Shown here: one piece after another, positions 49,241 through 59,766 of the stretch | How the letters are laid out: each line of letters starts with the position of its first letter | Position numbering within the stretch: position 1 is the stretch's first letter | NCBI RefSeq assembly: GCF_001922545.1 | Contig: NZ_CP018744.1 | Span: forward strand, 620,001 to 684,000 | Length of the DNA stretch: 64,000 nt | Direction: 5' to 3' | From: Borreliella garinii | GTDB taxonomy: Bacteria > Spirochaetota > Spirochaetia > Borreliales > Borreliaceae | The notes under the pieces: model-generated | Told to the model about the DNA's origin: nothing | The model's input: only the letters and a program-made list of their open reading frames with translations | Databases searched by the model: none | Program-made: the position numbers and the translations under genes

Positions 49241-50788
49241 ATGGATAAAAAAAATGTTGGATTTGATTTGGAAAGTGAAATAAGGCGGTTGGATGTTTCT
49301 AAAGAGTTTAAAATTGAAGATAATTTGAAAAAAAAAGTAGTTAAAGTTGTTGCTAAAAAGGATTCTGCATCTAATGTGACAAAATCTGCAGATTTAAGTA
49401 GCGCAAAGGATTCAAACGGTGTATTATTTTCTGAATTTGACTATGATATTCCTGCTTCAGGTTTAGAAAATAACATTAAAACTTTAGAGCAAAGCAATAT
49501 CATAAAGTTTTTTAATGGTAAAGATTATGTAGAGATTGAAAAACTTTATGATAAGCCAATTACAGAGGTTAGAAAAATTGTTGAAGGTCTTGGGACCAAT
49601 CATACCATTGCTGTAACAATGAAAAAAACCGAATTAATATTTTTATTGGTAAAAATATTAAGTGAGAACAATATTAATGTTTTATTTACAGGCGTGCTTG
49701 ATGTGCTTAGTGATGGTTACGGTTTTTTAAGAACTGCATCAAATTCTTATCTTTCAGGAGGTAATGATGTTTACGTTTCCCCTTCTCAGATTAGACTTTT
49801 TAATTTAAGGACCGGTGATATTTTATATGGGCAAATTAGATCGCCTAGAGATGGTGAGAGATTTTTTGCCATGGTTAAAATTAAATCTATCAATAATCAA
49901 GATCCTACATTTGCCCAAAACAGAATACCTTTTGATAATTTAACACCTCTTTATCCTAATATTAAATTGAATCTTGAATATGAAAATTGCAATATTTCTA
50001 CAAGACTTATTAATCTTTTTTCACCTATAGGTAAGGGACAAAGAGCTTTAATAGTTTCTCCTCCAAAAGCGGGAAAGACTACCTTGCTTCAAAAAATAGC
50101 TAACGCAATAACTACTAATTATTCGGATGTTATTTTGATGATATTGCTTATTGATGAGAGGCCAGAAGAAGTTACAGATATGATTCGCAGTGTTAAAGGC
50201 GAGGTGATTGCATCTAATTTTGATGAACAGGCTAGTAGGCATGTTCAGGTAGCAGAAATGGTTATTGAAAAGGCAAAAAGGCTTGTTGAAAACAAAAAAG
50301 ATGTTGTTATTTTACTTGATTCTATTACAAGGCTTGCAAGGGCATATAATCAAACTATGCCAACTTCTGGTAAAATTTTATCGGGTGGGGTAGATTCTAA
50401 TGCTCTTCATAAACCAAAGAGGTTTTTTGGATCTGCTAGAAATATTGAGGAAGGCGGAAGTTTAACTATTATAGCTACTGCTTTGGTTGATACTGGAAGC
50501 AAAATGGATGAAGTTATTTTTGAAGAATTTAAAAGTACCGGTAATATGGAATTAATTCTTGATAGAAGTTTGGCAGATAGAAGACTTTTCCCCGCCATTA
50601 ATATTAAAAAGTCAGGTACCAGAAAAGAAGAGTTACTGTTAAGTGAAGAGGAGCGTTCTAAGATTTTACTTATTAGAAGAATACTAGGAGGCGTTGATGA
50701 TTATGAGGGAGTTGAAGTTTTAATAGAAAAGATGAAAAAAAGCAAAAATAATGAGATTTTTTTAAAGACTATGAGCAATGGTAATTAA
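49241..50788 (+). CDS. rho: Transcription termination factor Rho
   Basis: Hexameric RNA helicase of 515 residues that ends transcription at Rho-dependent sites. It is about 95 residues longer than the E. coli protein, with extra charged, Ser/Asn/Lys-rich sequence in the N-terminal part. The RNA-binding region has [14 protein letters not shown]. The motor has Walker [25 protein letters not shown] and [13 protein letters not shown], and the Q/R-loop region [14 protein letters not shown] is present. AGAGG precedes ATG. Rho is likely important here, since few intrinsic terminators were seen. Confidence 0.98.
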   Translation: MDKKNVGFDLESEIRRLDVSKEFKIEDNLKKKVVKVVAKKDSASNVTKSADLSSAKDSNGVLFSEFDYDIPASGLENNIKTLEQSNIIKFFNGKDYVEIEKLYDKPITEVRKIVEGLGTNHTIAVTMKKTELIFLLVKILSENNINVLFTGVLDVLSDGYGFLRTASNSYLSGGNDVYVSPSQIRLFNLRTGDILYGQIRSPRDGERFFAMVKIKSINNQDPTFAQNRIPFDNLTPLYPNIKLNLEYENCNISTRLINLFSPIGKGQRALIVSPPKAGKTTLLQKIANAITTNYSDVILMILLIDERPEEVTDMIRSVKGEVIASNFDEQASRHVQVAEMVIEKAKRLVENKKDVVILLDSITRLARAYNQTMPTSGKILSGGVDSNALHKPKRFFGSARNIEEGGSLTIIATALVDTGSKMDEVIFEEFKSTGNMELILDRSLADRRLFPAINIKKSGTRKEELLLSEEERSKILLIRRILGGVDDYEGVEVLIEKMKKSKNNEIFLKTMSNGN

Positions 50789-50793
50789 ATAAA

Positions 50794-50822
50794 TTGACAT
50801 TATTTCTAATGTAAATTAAACT
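50794..50822 (+). promoter_or_regulatory. Promoter of rpmE with internal inverted repeat
   Basis: TTGACA (50794-50799) and TAAACT (50817-50822) are 17 bases apart, giving a start near 50829. A six-base inverted repeat, acatta/taatgt with a four-base centre (50797-50812), lies across the -35 end and the spacer, a position suitable for an operator. Confidence 0.6.
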
Positions 50823-50848
50823 TTAGTGAAGGTTAAGAGGAAGGTTTT

Positions 50849-51094
50849 ATGAGAAAAGGTGTACATCCTAAAAATAATTTAGTCGTATTTAAAGACGGAT
50901 CAAATGGAGCAATGTTTTTAACCAGGTCTACTTTGAATTCAAAGGAAACTATTAAATATACTGATGGAAAGGAATATCCATTGATTACTGTGGAGATTAC
51001 AAGTAGATCACATCCTTTTTATACTGGTCAACAAAAGTTTGTTGATGCAGCAGGAAGAATTGATAAATTTAATAAAAGGTATAAAAAGTCCTAA
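50849..51094 (+). CDS. rpmE: 50S ribosomal protein bL31, zinc-free type B
   Basis: Large-subunit protein of 81 residues. It starts [10 protein letters not shown] and contains [21 protein letters not shown] and [22 protein letters not shown]. It has no cysteines, so it is the zinc-free (type B) form, which spares zinc. GAGGAAGG lies before ATG. It has its own promoter 60 bases after rho, and ends 35 bases from the convergent M16 peptidase gene. Confidence 0.96.
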   Translation: MRKGVHPKNNLVVFKDGSNGAMFLTRSTLNSKETIKYTDGKEYPLITVEITSRSHPFYTGQQKFVDAAGRIDKFNKRYKKS

Positions 51095-51129
51095 AAATTA
51101 GTTTTTTTGTATGAAATTTTGAGGAAATA

Positions 51130-54048
51130 TTAGTAAATTTTTTTTACTTTATATTCTTTTCCTATTAATTTTTCCAGATTGTTTTTTTCTTCTTCATATT
51201 TTTGATTATTTACTAAAGATGCAACGCTATTGTGTTGTCTTATTTGTATCAGAATCTTTTCTGATATTTCTTTAATATCTTGAGGTGTAATTGTAAAATA
51301 GGCATTTCTAATGTCTTGTCTTAAGCTGTCACTAATATTTAACATTTTTCTTTTATAGCTTTGTAAAGCTTCTGTAGCTTTAGTTTTTACGTAGATATTG
51401 GTTCCTATTAAACCTACTAAATAGGTATAAATCTCTTCATTTGTCATTTTATTATTGGCTAATTCTTCTAAAGAGTTTTCAAAAGCTTGGTACGTTTTGA
51501 TGAAATTTGGGTCTCTGTAGGACGCAAAAGAGAAAATCCCGTTAGCTATCGATGCGCTTGCTCCATATGCACCGCCTATTACCCTTATTTTTTCCCAAAA
51601 AATTCCACTTCTTAATATATGCTCTAAAAAATTTGCTTTTGGATAATTCTCATCGTTGATTTTGTAACTGGGGAAACATATAGCGTTGAAAGCTACTTTT
51701 GATTGAATAATTATTATTTCTTTTAATGTTTTATTGTTTGTCTCAATATTAAGTAATTCATCGCAATAATTATTATTCTCTTTTAGGCTTTCTTTTAGAT
51801 GAGACACTTCATTTTCCAAGCTTTTAAGAATATCGTCAGTGTTGCCCATTATAAGTGCATATAGATTGTTTTTTAAGATTATTTTATTTTTTAAATTGTC
51901 TAATTTATTTGCGATTTCTTTTAAAGACTCTGTATCGGTTTTTATTTTTTGCCAAAATTCTCTACCTGTTATTCCATTTTGTAATTCTTTTAAATATTCA
52001 TTTAATTTTAGCTTTGATTTAGATCTTAATATTGCTAAAAGATGTCCTTTGGGTATTAATAAGGATTTAAAATCGTTTTTCAAGCTTAGTGTTATTTCTT
52101 TCAATCTCTCATAATCATGGAAGTTAATATTAATTAAAATTTCTTTTATCAGTTCAAATGAATCTTTAACTTTATGGTTAAAGGATTTAAAGCTAATATT
52201 AAATGAATTTAAAATGTTTCCATTAATATCTTCATCGTAACTTTCAGATATATTTATTTGTCCCAAAGTATTTTGGATTTTATTGTTAATGTCTATGTAA
52301 GAATAGTTTTTTGTAGATAAATCTTGGAGAGCTCTTTTAAATAAAGATAGGTATATATAATCTTCTTTTTCTAAAAAATTTAGTTTAAAAAATAAGTTTA
52401 CATTAAAAATATTGTTATTCTTAAATTTAAAAGAATGTAAATTTAGTTCTTTTATTTCATTGAGATCTAAGCTTTTTTCTATTTGTTTTGGCAAATCTTC
52501 TATTTTTAGTAAAGGAAGTTTTGCTATATCTGCCTTAGAGTCTTTTTTATTTTGATATTTTTTAAACTGATTATAGTCTTTTTTAAATTGTAAAAATTCT
52601 TCTGGATTCTGTTTAATTGCAATTTCCTTTGTCATTAATTTTTTTTCAATTTCTTCTTCCATTTCTTTTTCTGTATCATATGATGGAATAAAGCTTATTA
52701 ATGTATAATGATTGTTACATATTAGATATTTTTCGATTAAATTTTCGAAGTAATAAATTCCTTTTTCCAATTTATTTGTAATTTCATTTATATAGTAGCT
52801 TGTTTCTAATGTTTTTATTGGATGCATCCCATTTAGCCATCCTTTGAAACTTTTTATCATTAAGGCGATAGGGTGATTTTGTCCTTTTTCTTCTTTTAGA
52901 GCGAATTCGTAGCCAAAAAGAATTCCTTTTATTAGTTCTTTTGGAATTTTATTTTTTACTAAATTTTTAAGTTCACTGAAAATTAAATTTTTAAATTCTT
53001 TTTCTTTTTTTTCAACAACATTTTGAAGTCCAAATGAAAAAATGGATTCTTTTAAATCTGTATTGATTCCGCTAATATGGGCTATATCTTCGCCAAGCCC
53101 GCTTTTTAAGATATTGATTATGAATGGACAAGAATCATCTAAGAGTATTTCTGAGAGAATTTCAAGACCAATGCTGTCTTCAATATTGTTAATTTCTGCG
53201 CAAAGCCAATTTATTATGTATACCCCAAGAGTATTATCGTTTTCTTTGGGGATTTTGTATGTTAATTTTTTTCCTTTTTCCCATCTTTTAACTTTTTCTA
53301 TGTCAATAGAAACATTGCTTTTTTCTTTTTTATAAGGCCTTATTATATATTTTTCAATGAAATTTAGATTTTTTTCAGTCTGAGTGTTGCCGCATAAAAA
53401 TATTTTACAGTTTTCAAGTGTATAATATTTTTTATAAAAATCTAAAAAACTTTCATAAGTAAGGTCAATAATATTTGTTGGGATTCCACCTGAATCGTAT
53501 TTATATGCTCCCTCCTCAAAAAGAGAGCTACTTGCTATTTCGTTGATTAGAGAATTTTTATTTGAGTAGCTTCCCTTCATTTCATTAAAGACAATTCCAG
53601 ATACTTTAAAATCTTTTGGATTTATATTATATCCTTCTTGCATAAATGACTCTTTTTTAAGCAGTGGGTGAAATATAGAATCGGCATAGATATTGAATAA
53701 ATTAAAATAGTCTTTTTCAATTGTGGATGCTGCTGGGTAAATAGTTTTGTCTGGAAATGTCATTGCATTTAAAAATGTGTTTAGACTTCCCTTTAATAGG
53801 TAAAGAAATGGATCTTTTATTTTATATTTGTTAGAACCACAAAAAATTGTATGTTCTAAAACATGTGCAACTCCGGTATTGTTTGAAGGTATTGTCTTGA
53901 AAGCTATGCAAAATGCATGTTCTTTAAAAGAATCACTTTTTAAGTGAAATACTTCAAGGCCGCTGTCATGTTTAAAATAAAATCCTTCTGCATCATATTC
54001 TTCTAAATAAGTTTTCGAAATTAATTTGAAAATTTTTTTCTTTTTCAT
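51130..54048 (-). CDS. M16C zinc metallopeptidase (PreP/falcilysin-like)
   Basis: A 972-residue peptidase of the presequence-protease type. The inverted zinc motif is HVLEH with downstream glutamate (VLEHTIFCGSNKYKIKDPF; second Glu near residue 155 in VFNEMKGSYSNKNSL). The rest holds the two M16C halves joined by a long helical hinge; the C-terminal half is inactive, as usual. No signal peptide is present, so it is probably cytoplasmic and degrades peptides of moderate length. It is 15 bases downstream of the RsiV-like lipoprotein gene on the same strand. Recalled tag BB0228. Confidence 0.93.
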   Translation of the reverse strand: MKKKKIFKLISKTYLEEYDAEGFYFKHDSGLEVFHLKSDSFKEHAFCIAFKTIPSNNTGVAHVLEHTIFCGSNKYKIKDPFLYLLKGSLNTFLNAMTFPDKTIYPAASTIEKDYFNLFNIYADSIFHPLLKKESFMQEGYNINPKDFKVSGIVFNEMKGSYSNKNSLINEIASSSLFEEGAYKYDSGGIPTNIIDLTYESFLDFYKKYYTLENCKIFLCGNTQTEKNLNFIEKYIIRPYKKEKSNVSIDIEKVKRWEKGKKLTYKIPKENDNTLGVYIINWLCAEINNIEDSIGLEILSEILLDDSCPFIINILKSGLGEDIAHISGINTDLKESIFSFGLQNVVEKKEKEFKNLIFSELKNLVKNKIPKELIKGILFGYEFALKEEKGQNHPIALMIKSFKGWLNGMHPIKTLETSYYINEITNKLEKGIYYFENLIEKYLICNNHYTLISFIPSYDTEKEMEEEIEKKLMTKEIAIKQNPEEFLQFKKDYNQFKKYQNKKDSKADIAKLPLLKIEDLPKQIEKSLDLNEIKELNLHSFKFKNNNIFNVNLFFKLNFLEKEDYIYLSLFKRALQDLSTKNYSYIDINNKIQNTLGQINISESYDEDINGNILNSFNISFKSFNHKVKDSFELIKEILININFHDYERLKEITLSLKNDFKSLLIPKGHLLAILRSKSKLKLNEYLKELQNGITGREFWQKIKTDTESLKEIANKLDNLKNKIILKNNLYALIMGNTDDILKSLENEVSHLKESLKENNNYCDELLNIETNNKTLKEIIIIQSKVAFNAICFPSYKINDENYPKANFLEHILRSGIFWEKIRVIGGAYGASASIANGIFSFASYRDPNFIKTYQAFENSLEELANNKMTNEEIYTYLVGLIGTNIYVKTKATEALQSYKRKMLNISDSLRQDIRNAYFTITPQDIKEISEKILIQIRQHNSVASLVNNQKYEEEKNNLEKLIGKEYKVKKIY

Positions 54049-54063
54049 TTATGCTTTTAATCC

Positions 54064-54765
54064 TTATTTTACAAATTTTGCTATTTCGTTTTCATTAAAT
54101 TCAAATATGTTTTGGAACTCCTCGGTGTCGTCTAGTTTAAATGTGTATTCAGGAAATTTAATAATAATTTTTTTGTTTTCAAAATAAATTACTGCTTGCT
54201 GTAAATCAAATAATAATTCGTTAGGTAAAATTTTTTCTTTAATTTTTTTTATAAAAAATGGGAATGCTTCATCTGTTTTAATTATGTCGTCAATATTATA
54301 AATATAATTTCCTTTATCTTGAATGTAATAGCTTCTGTAATTTGTAATAGGACTGTCATGGATTTCTTGAGTTGCAATAAGTATTATTGTATAAGTATTG
54401 TATCCATGGTAAATTTCATAGTCTATTTTTAAGCTAAATTTTTTATCCTTAGGTTCAAGCTCTTTACTAACAATATCAAGTCTTGCTACGTTTTGGCTTA
54501 CATATTCAGTAAGCTCAGTATTTAATTCCTCAAGATTTCCTTTTTCTTTTCCTTCAATTATTAATTTAGGTATTCTAATGTTATATTCATAAAATTTTGA
54601 TTCTTCTTTTGAACTCATTGGAGTTATTATTAAAGAATTCATTTTGTGGCTATTTGAGCTAATATCTTTAAAATTGATCTTGGTTAATTTTTTTGTACAT
54701 CCGTTAAAAATCATTAATGTAGATATTAACGCAAAAGTTGATTTTATTGTTCTTGGGTTTAGCAT
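54064..54765 (-). CDS. Lipoprotein with RsiV-like DUF4163/DUF3298 domain
   Basis: A 233-residue lipoprotein: signal peptide with lipobox-like IFNGC (Cys23). The mature part matches the DUF4163/DUF3298 pattern (YNIRIPKL, helix with LNTELTEYV, SLKIDYEIY, TYTIILIATQEIHDSPITNYRSYYIQ, YNIDDIIK and the closing QQAVIYFENKKIIIKF). The same domain pair is the lysozyme-binding part of the Bacillus anti-sigma factor RsiV and occurs in the deacetylase PdaC. No cytoplasmic anti-sigma helix is present and no ECF sigma gene is nearby. The family call is by eye. Recalled tag BB0227. Confidence 0.7.
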   Translation of the reverse strand: MLNPRTIKSTFALISTLMIFNGCTKKLTKINFKDISSNSHKMNSLIITPMSSKEESKFYEYNIRIPKLIIEGKEKGNLEELNTELTEYVSQNVARLDIVSKELEPKDKKFSLKIDYEIYHGYNTYTIILIATQEIHDSPITNYRSYYIQDKGNYIYNIDDIIKTDEAFPFFIKKIKEKILPNELLFDLQQAVIYFENKKIIIKFPEYTFKLDDTEEFQNIFEFNENEIAKFVK

Positions 54766-54894
54766 ATGATGGTTTCTCCCTGCAATATTTATTCTAATCC
54801 TACTATAAGATATTATATAATAACCTTGATATGAATTAATATTATTTATAATTTTGTTTAAAAATTTTACTTAAGACATACCTTAGGAGATAAG

Positions 54895-56172
54895 ATGCTT
54901 GATTTTAAATTTATTAGAGATAATCTTGATCTTGTTAAGAAAAGTATTAAAGCAAGAGGTCTTGTTTTAGATATTGATAAATTAGTTTATCTTGATGATA
55001 AGAGAAAAAAAATAATTACCAAAATTGGTGAGCTTAATGCAAAAAGAAATGAAAATTCCTCTAAAATGCGAAAAAATCTTGACAATGTTTTAAAAAGCTC
55101 TTTAATGGAAACCGGGAAAATTTTAAAAAAACAGCTTATTGATTTAGAAGAAGAGCTTAAAAAAATATCTTTTGATTTTGATCTTGAAAATAAGCGAGTG
55201 CCTAATATTTTGTCACCTGATGTGCCTATTGGCAATAGTGAGGAAGACAATTTTGAGATAAAAAAAGTGGGTGTTGTTCCAAAATTTGACTTTAAGCCAA
55301 AAGATCATTTAGAGCTTGGCAGAGATTTGGATCTTCTAGATTTTGACAGAGCACGTGAGGTTAGTGGGAGTAAATTTTATTATCTTAAAAATGAAGCAGT
55401 TTTTTTAGAAATTGCTCTAATTAATTTTTCTTTAAATAAATTAAGAGAAAAAGGTTTTGATGTTTTTATTACCCCTGATATTGCAAGAGAGTTTATAGTT
55501 GATGGTATTGGTTTCAATCCTCGTGGGGACGAAAGCAATATTTACAAGATTGAAAGTACAGATAAATACCTTGTAGGCACTTCTGAAATTACGCTTGGTG
55601 GTTATTATTATAATAAAATAATAGATCTCACTTTGCCAATAAAAATGGCAGGATTTTCACATTGTTTCCGAAAAGAAGCTGGAGCATATGGGCAGCTTTC
55701 AAAAGGCCTTTATAGAGTTCATCAGTTTAGCAAGGTGGAGATGTTTTGTTTTTGTAAGGCAGAAGAATCTCAGATTATTCATGACGAATTTTTAAGTATT
55801 CAAGAACAAATTTTTACTGAACTTGAGATTCCTTACAGAGTTTTAAATATTTGTTCTTTTGATCTTGGTTCGCCAGCTTATAAAAAATATGATATTGAAG
55901 CATGGATGCCAGGAAGAGATGGTAAGGGCAGCTATGGAGAGGTTACCTCAACGTCAAATTGTACAGATTATCAGTCAAGAAGACTTAAAATTAGATATAA
56001 AGATCAAGATGGGCAAAATAAATTTGCGCACATGGTAAATGGAACAGCAATAGCTACAACTAGAGTTATTATTTCTATACTTGAAAACTTTCAAGATCAA
56101 AAGGGTGGAGTTAGAATTCCTAAAAGTTTGGTTAAGTATACAGGTTTTGATTACATTCCTTTTAAGAATTAG
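54895..56172 (+). CDS. serS: Seryl-tRNA synthetase
   Basis: Class II synthetase of 425 residues for tRNA-Ser. The N-terminal coiled-coil arm (about 27-100) that grips the tRNA is present. The catalytic core has [13 protein letters not shown], the motif 2 region [31 protein letters not shown], and motif 3 [21 protein letters not shown] precedes ATG by about 6 bases. It diverges from the lipoprotein gene and overlaps the convergent dusA gene by 11 bases. Confidence 0.98.
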   Translation: MLDFKFIRDNLDLVKKSIKARGLVLDIDKLVYLDDKRKKIITKIGELNAKRNENSSKMRKNLDNVLKSSLMETGKILKKQLIDLEEELKKISFDFDLENKRVPNILSPDVPIGNSEEDNFEIKKVGVVPKFDFKPKDHLELGRDLDLLDFDRAREVSGSKFYYLKNEAVFLEIALINFSLNKLREKGFDVFITPDIAREFIVDGIGFNPRGDESNIYKIESTDKYLVGTSEITLGGYYYNKIIDLTLPIKMAGFSHCFRKEAGAYGQLSKGLYRVHQFSKVEMFCFCKAEESQIIHDEFLSIQEQIFTELEIPYRVLNICSFDLGSPAYKKYDIEAWMPGRDGKGSYGEVTSTSNCTDYQSRRLKIRYKDQDGQNKFAHMVNGTAIATTRVIISILENFQDQKGGVRIPKSLVKYTGFDYIPFKN

Positions 56173-57169
56173 AATTTAGTATTTTTTCTGGCAATTTTTC
56201 CATAGCTTTTAGCAATATTTCATGTTTTTTTAAGTTTTTTGGAAATGGTGCTGTTAAATTTTGTCTAAATTTTCTAGCTCCTTCTTTGGAAAATATTATT
56301 CCCATAAGATGTTTAAATAATATATTTATTGACAAATAATTTTCGTATTCTTTAACATATTCTACCATTTGCATCAATATGTCTTTTCTTGTGGGAATTT
56401 TATCAGTTTCGCTTAGGAATTCTCTTGAGGCGTTTGCAATAAAGTATGGATTTTCAAAAGCACTTCTTCCTATCATTACAGAATCAACAAAAGATAAGTG
56501 TTTTTTGATTTGCTCTGAGTTATTGATTCCTCCGTTTGTTTCAATAAACAAATTTTTATTCTCTTTTTTTAGATTATATACAAATTCATGTCTTAATTTT
56601 GGGATATTCCTATTATTTTTAGGAGAAAATCCTTTTAATATTGCAACTCTTGCATGTACAATAAAATTTTTGATACCAAAATCTGAGATTATTTTAACAA
56701 AGTTTTTTACCTCAGAGTAACTTTCATTTTTGTAATCACTATTTAAAAGCCTTATGCCTAATCTATGTTTGATTGAAATAGGCTTATTTGTGTTTTCTTT
56801 CATTGTTTTTAAAATTTCACCTACTTGATTTGCATTGCTCATTAGACAAGCTCCACAATTTGCATTTTGGATTTTTAGAGATGGACATCCAACATTAAGG
56901 TTGTATTCATCAAAATTGAAATGTTTTTCAAGGATTTGAATGGCTTTAAGAGCATCAAATTTACAGTTTGTTGCTATTTGAATTGCAATTGGAGATTCTA
57001 ATGGTGTTTGCTTTACAACTTTTTTTACATCACCCATAATTATTGATTTTGCAGAAATCATTGGGGTATATAATGTAACTTTTTTTGATAAAAGTCTTAT
57101 TAAATATCTGAAATGCTCGTCTGTAATGTTTACCATTGGAGCTATTGATATTTTCCGATTCATTAACAT
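56162..57169 (-). CDS. dusA: tRNA-dihydrouridine synthase (DusA-like)
   Basis: FMN enzyme of 335 residues that reduces uridines in the tRNA D-loop. DusA family marks are [17 protein letters not shown] near the start, NVGCPS, the catalytic cysteine in [16 protein letters not shown], and NGGI followed by [15 protein letters not shown] in the barrel's phosphate-binding region. The N-terminal MLMNRK leaves two ATG choices (57169 or 57163), neither with a strong ribosome site. The end overlaps serS by 11 bases. It is probably the main Dus enzyme here; I saw no other in the window. Confidence 0.93.
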   Translation of the reverse strand: MLMNRKISIAPMVNITDEHFRYLIRLLSKKVTLYTPMISAKSIIMGDVKKVVKQTPLESPIAIQIATNCKFDALKAIQILEKHFNFDEYNLNVGCPSLKIQNANCGACLMSNANQVGEILKTMKENTNKPISIKHRLGIRLLNSDYKNESYSEVKNFVKIISDFGIKNFIVHARVAILKGFSPKNNRNIPKLRHEFVYNLKKENKNLFIETNGGINNSEQIKKHLSFVDSVMIGRSAFENPYFIANASREFLSETDKIPTRKDILMQMVEYVKEYENYLSINILFKHLMGIIFSKEGARKFRQNLTAPFPKNLKKHEILLKAMEKLPEKILNSNS

Positions 57170-57239
57170 TACATAATATGTTAGAATAAACGAGCTAATT
57201 TAACAATTATTTGTTCTTATTTTTAGGAGGAATTGTTAT

Positions 57240-57834
57240 ATGGTTGGAAGAAAAGATTTATTTTTTTTACTACTTTTCCTGGGATTGTCAATTATAATTT
57301 CTTATGGAATAAAAAATGTTAACACTAAGAATGGTAATTATATTACAAAGGGCATAAGCAAAAAAGAAATCCTCTTAATATCTTCGAGTTTGAATTTACA
57401 ATATGATTTGAATGGTTATATGGGTAATGGCAGCATCAAAGTGAATAATTTAAAATTATCTAAGATAAAAAACTTTTTTATTAAATGTTGATTTGATGAA
57501 GATCATATAAAAACAGGATTTATGAATTTTAATGCGTAGAGTTATAAAAACTTTAATTATAGGTACAATATGTATGTTTCTTTAATTGCCAATACAATCG
57601 ATTTTGATGAAATCAATTGTATAAATTCCAAAATGCTAGCAGATTTAATCAAAAATGCAAAATTATTAGTTTTGGAATTTACAAAATATTCTGGTTTTAA
57701 ATTAGGTAAAATTTAAAATGCAAATCAAGAATACTTTGAATTTTTTTTTAGTTGACGGAAGCTTTGGCAACCAAAAGCTTTATCCCCAAAAAATATTAAG
57801 TATTGTTGCAACCATTTCTTATTATTTAGATTAA
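57240..57834 (+). pseudogene. Decayed exported-protein gene: three in-frame stops and one frameshift
   Basis: A single reading frame with coding character runs from ATG 57240 (AGGAGG 9 bases upstream). It is interrupted by TGA at 57489, a TAG near 57537 and TAA at about 57714. A run of nine T residues near 57741-57749 shifts the frame, after which the residues LVDGSFGNQKLYPQKILSIV run to TAA 57832-57834. The first 83 residues, MVGRKDLFFLLLFLGLSIII and onwards, look like a signal-anchored domain and may still be made. An alternate signal-like start (MRRVIKTLIIGTICMFL near 57532) is present in another frame. The family is not recognised. Recalled tags BB0224/BB0223. Confidence 0.75.
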
Positions 57835-57854
57835 TATGTATTAGAGGAAATTAA

Positions 57855-58562
57855 ATGGAGTTTTTATATTCTGATGAAGAGAAGTATTTAAAAAATAGAT
57901 TTTTTGATTTTTTTAATATGAATATAGATAAAGATAAATATACAAGTATTGGAATTTGTGGTGGTAGAAGTATAGGCACCTTTTTAAGTGTTTTTCTTGA
58001 ACAAAATTTTTCTTTTAGAAGATCACATTTTTTTTTAGTTGATGAACGATGTGTTCCGTTGAATAACGAAAATAGCAATTATAATCTTTTAAATAAAATT
58101 TTTTTTTCCAAAATGGTTGATAAAAATTTAATAAGCATTTCCAAATTTCATACTTTTGTTTATAACGAAATAGACGAAACCACAGCTATTCATGACTATA
58201 ATATTGAATTTAATTCTAGGTTTAATATTTTTGATTTTATTTTAGTTTCAGTTGGCGAGGATGGTCACATTGCATCGCTTTTTCCTTCAAGAAAACTGTT
58301 GTTTTCAGATTTAGAAGGTTATCAGTATGAATACAATTCTCCCAAATTTCCTAGTAAAAGAATAAGCTTGACGCCAAAATCTTTGTTTAATGCAAAAGCT
58401 ATTGTTTTGTTATTTATGGGCGTTGACAAAAAGCGTGCTTTAGAAAATTTTTTAGGTTTTAATAGTTCTGTTAATGAATGTCCAGCTAGACTTCTAAAAG
58501 AGCATCCCAATTTATTAGTTCTTACAAATATTAAAAGAGATGAAAGTTATGCAGGATCCTAG
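57855..58562 (+). CDS. pgl: 6-phosphogluconolactonase
   Basis: Hydrolyses 6-phosphogluconolactone in the oxidative pentose phosphate pathway, a source of NADPH. It has 235 residues and belongs to the SugP-isomerase-like family. Motifs are GICGGRSIGTFLSVFLE, FFLVDERCVPLNNENSNYNLL, FILVSVGEDGHIASLFP and the C-terminal KRALENFLG. AGAGG lies 7 bases before ATG. The last 23 bases overlap fliG1, so a metabolic gene and a motor gene are translationally linked. Confidence 0.93.
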   Translation: MEFLYSDEEKYLKNRFFDFFNMNIDKDKYTSIGICGGRSIGTFLSVFLEQNFSFRRSHFFLVDERCVPLNNENSNYNLLNKIFFSKMVDKNLISISKFHTFVYNEIDETTAIHDYNIEFNSRFNIFDFILVSVGEDGHIASLFPSRKLLFSDLEGYQYEYNSPKFPSKRISLTPKSLFNAKAIVLLFMGVDKKRALENFLGFNSSVNECPARLLKEHPNLLVLTNIKRDESYAGS

Positions 58563-59766
58563 GCTTTCCAAGTATAAAAATACTAAAAATTTAAGCAAAA
58601 AAACTGTTGAAGAAATTGATACTTTGAGTTTAAATAAAAACTTTTCCGATTCAGAGATTCAAGGTTCTATGCTTAGATCTTGGATAAGTCTTATTAAGGG
58701 TAATAAAAATAAAGCATCTGTTGAGTCTAAATCCGATAATATTAATAATTTAAAGCCAGGGTTTATTCGCAAAGAGAGTAAGGTTACAAAGATTGCAAAA
58801 TATTTTTTGGCTATTGGGCTTGAAAAATCTGCAAAGATTATGTCTGAGCTTGATGATTCGGACATAATCTTAATTACCAGAGAGATTTCAAAGATTAGCT
58901 ATATTGCTCCAGAAGAAAAAGATCACATTATTAAAGAATTTGAAGAGTTGATAAGAAATGAAAAAAGATATGTTAAGGTTGATGATAACTTTGCTTATGA
59001 ATTATTAAATAAAACTTTAGGAAAATCTAAAGCAAAATCAATTTATAAAAAAGTTACTGGCAATGATATTTTTATTCCTTTTGATTATTTATCTCAAATT
59101 GAGCATGAACAACTTTGGGCATTAGTTAAAGATGAGAATATTAAAACGCTTGTCATATTGTATAATTATTTAAATAAAGATCAAAAAAAGTATGTTTTTT
59201 CAATGCTGGAAGAAAAAGATAGAAGAGAGTTTATAAAAGATCTTGCTAAGCCAAGGCAATTGAGCATGGAGACAATAGAGGCAATTTCGAATAAACTTAA
59301 AGACAGATTTAAGATGCAAGGGAGGCTTAAGACAGATAAACTTGATGGATCTAAGATACTTGTTGATATTTTAAGCTATATGGATTCTAATGAAGAGAAA
59401 AATCTGCTTAATAAGATTAATATGCGGGATTTAAATCCTGTTGTGGATAGTGAAATTCGAGAAAAAATATTTGATATTAATGTAATATTGAGAATCATGG
59501 ATAATGATTTGCACAATATTTTAAGAGAGTTTACAGATAAAGAGATTGCAATTATTGTTAAAGATAAAACCGATGAGGTTAGAGATAAAATGCTTTCAAA
59601 TGTTTCAAAAAGACGTAAAGAAATTATTTTAGACGAAGAAGCTTTTTTAGGGAAAATAAGTAAAAAGGATTTAAAAACCATGACATCATCTTTTGTTAAT
59701 TATATTAAAAATTTGACTTTAAAAGGTGATTTAGTAATATATAGAAAAAATGAGGAATTTATTTAA
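58540..59766 (+). CDS. fliG1: FliG1, divergent paralogue of the flagellar switch protein FliG
   Basis: A 408-residue FliG-family protein of the C-ring/motor-switch type. Residues 80-180 look like the N and middle domains (KYFLAIGLEKSAKIMSEL). The middle-domain EHPQ signature reads EHEQ (IEHEQLWALVKDENIKTLVIL), and the C-terminal domain has NILREFTDKEIAIIVKDKTDEVRDKMLSNVSKRRKE. It starts inside pgl (ATG 58540 or 58549) and its stop overlaps the alaS start (TAATG). From memory, Borrelia FliG1 differs from the essential FliG2 and acts at one cell pole. The long N-terminal extension (about 70 residues) is not found in ordinary FliG. Confidence 0.93.
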   Translation: MKVMQDPRLSKYKNTKNLSKKTVEEIDTLSLNKNFSDSEIQGSMLRSWISLIKGNKNKASVESKSDNINNLKPGFIRKESKVTKIAKYFLAIGLEKSAKIMSELDDSDIILITREISKISYIAPEEKDHIIKEFEELIRNEKRYVKVDDNFAYELLNKTLGKSKAKSIYKKVTGNDIFIPFDYLSQIEHEQLWALVKDENIKTLVILYNYLNKDQKKYVFSMLEEKDRREFIKDLAKPRQLSMETIEAISNKLKDRFKMQGRLKTDKLDGSKILVDILSYMDSNEEKNLLNKINMRDLNPVVDSEIREKIFDINVILRIMDNDLHNILREFTDKEIAIIVKDKTDEVRDKMLSNVSKRRKEIILDEEAFLGKISKKDLKTMTSSFVNYIKNLTLKGDLVIYRKNEEFI

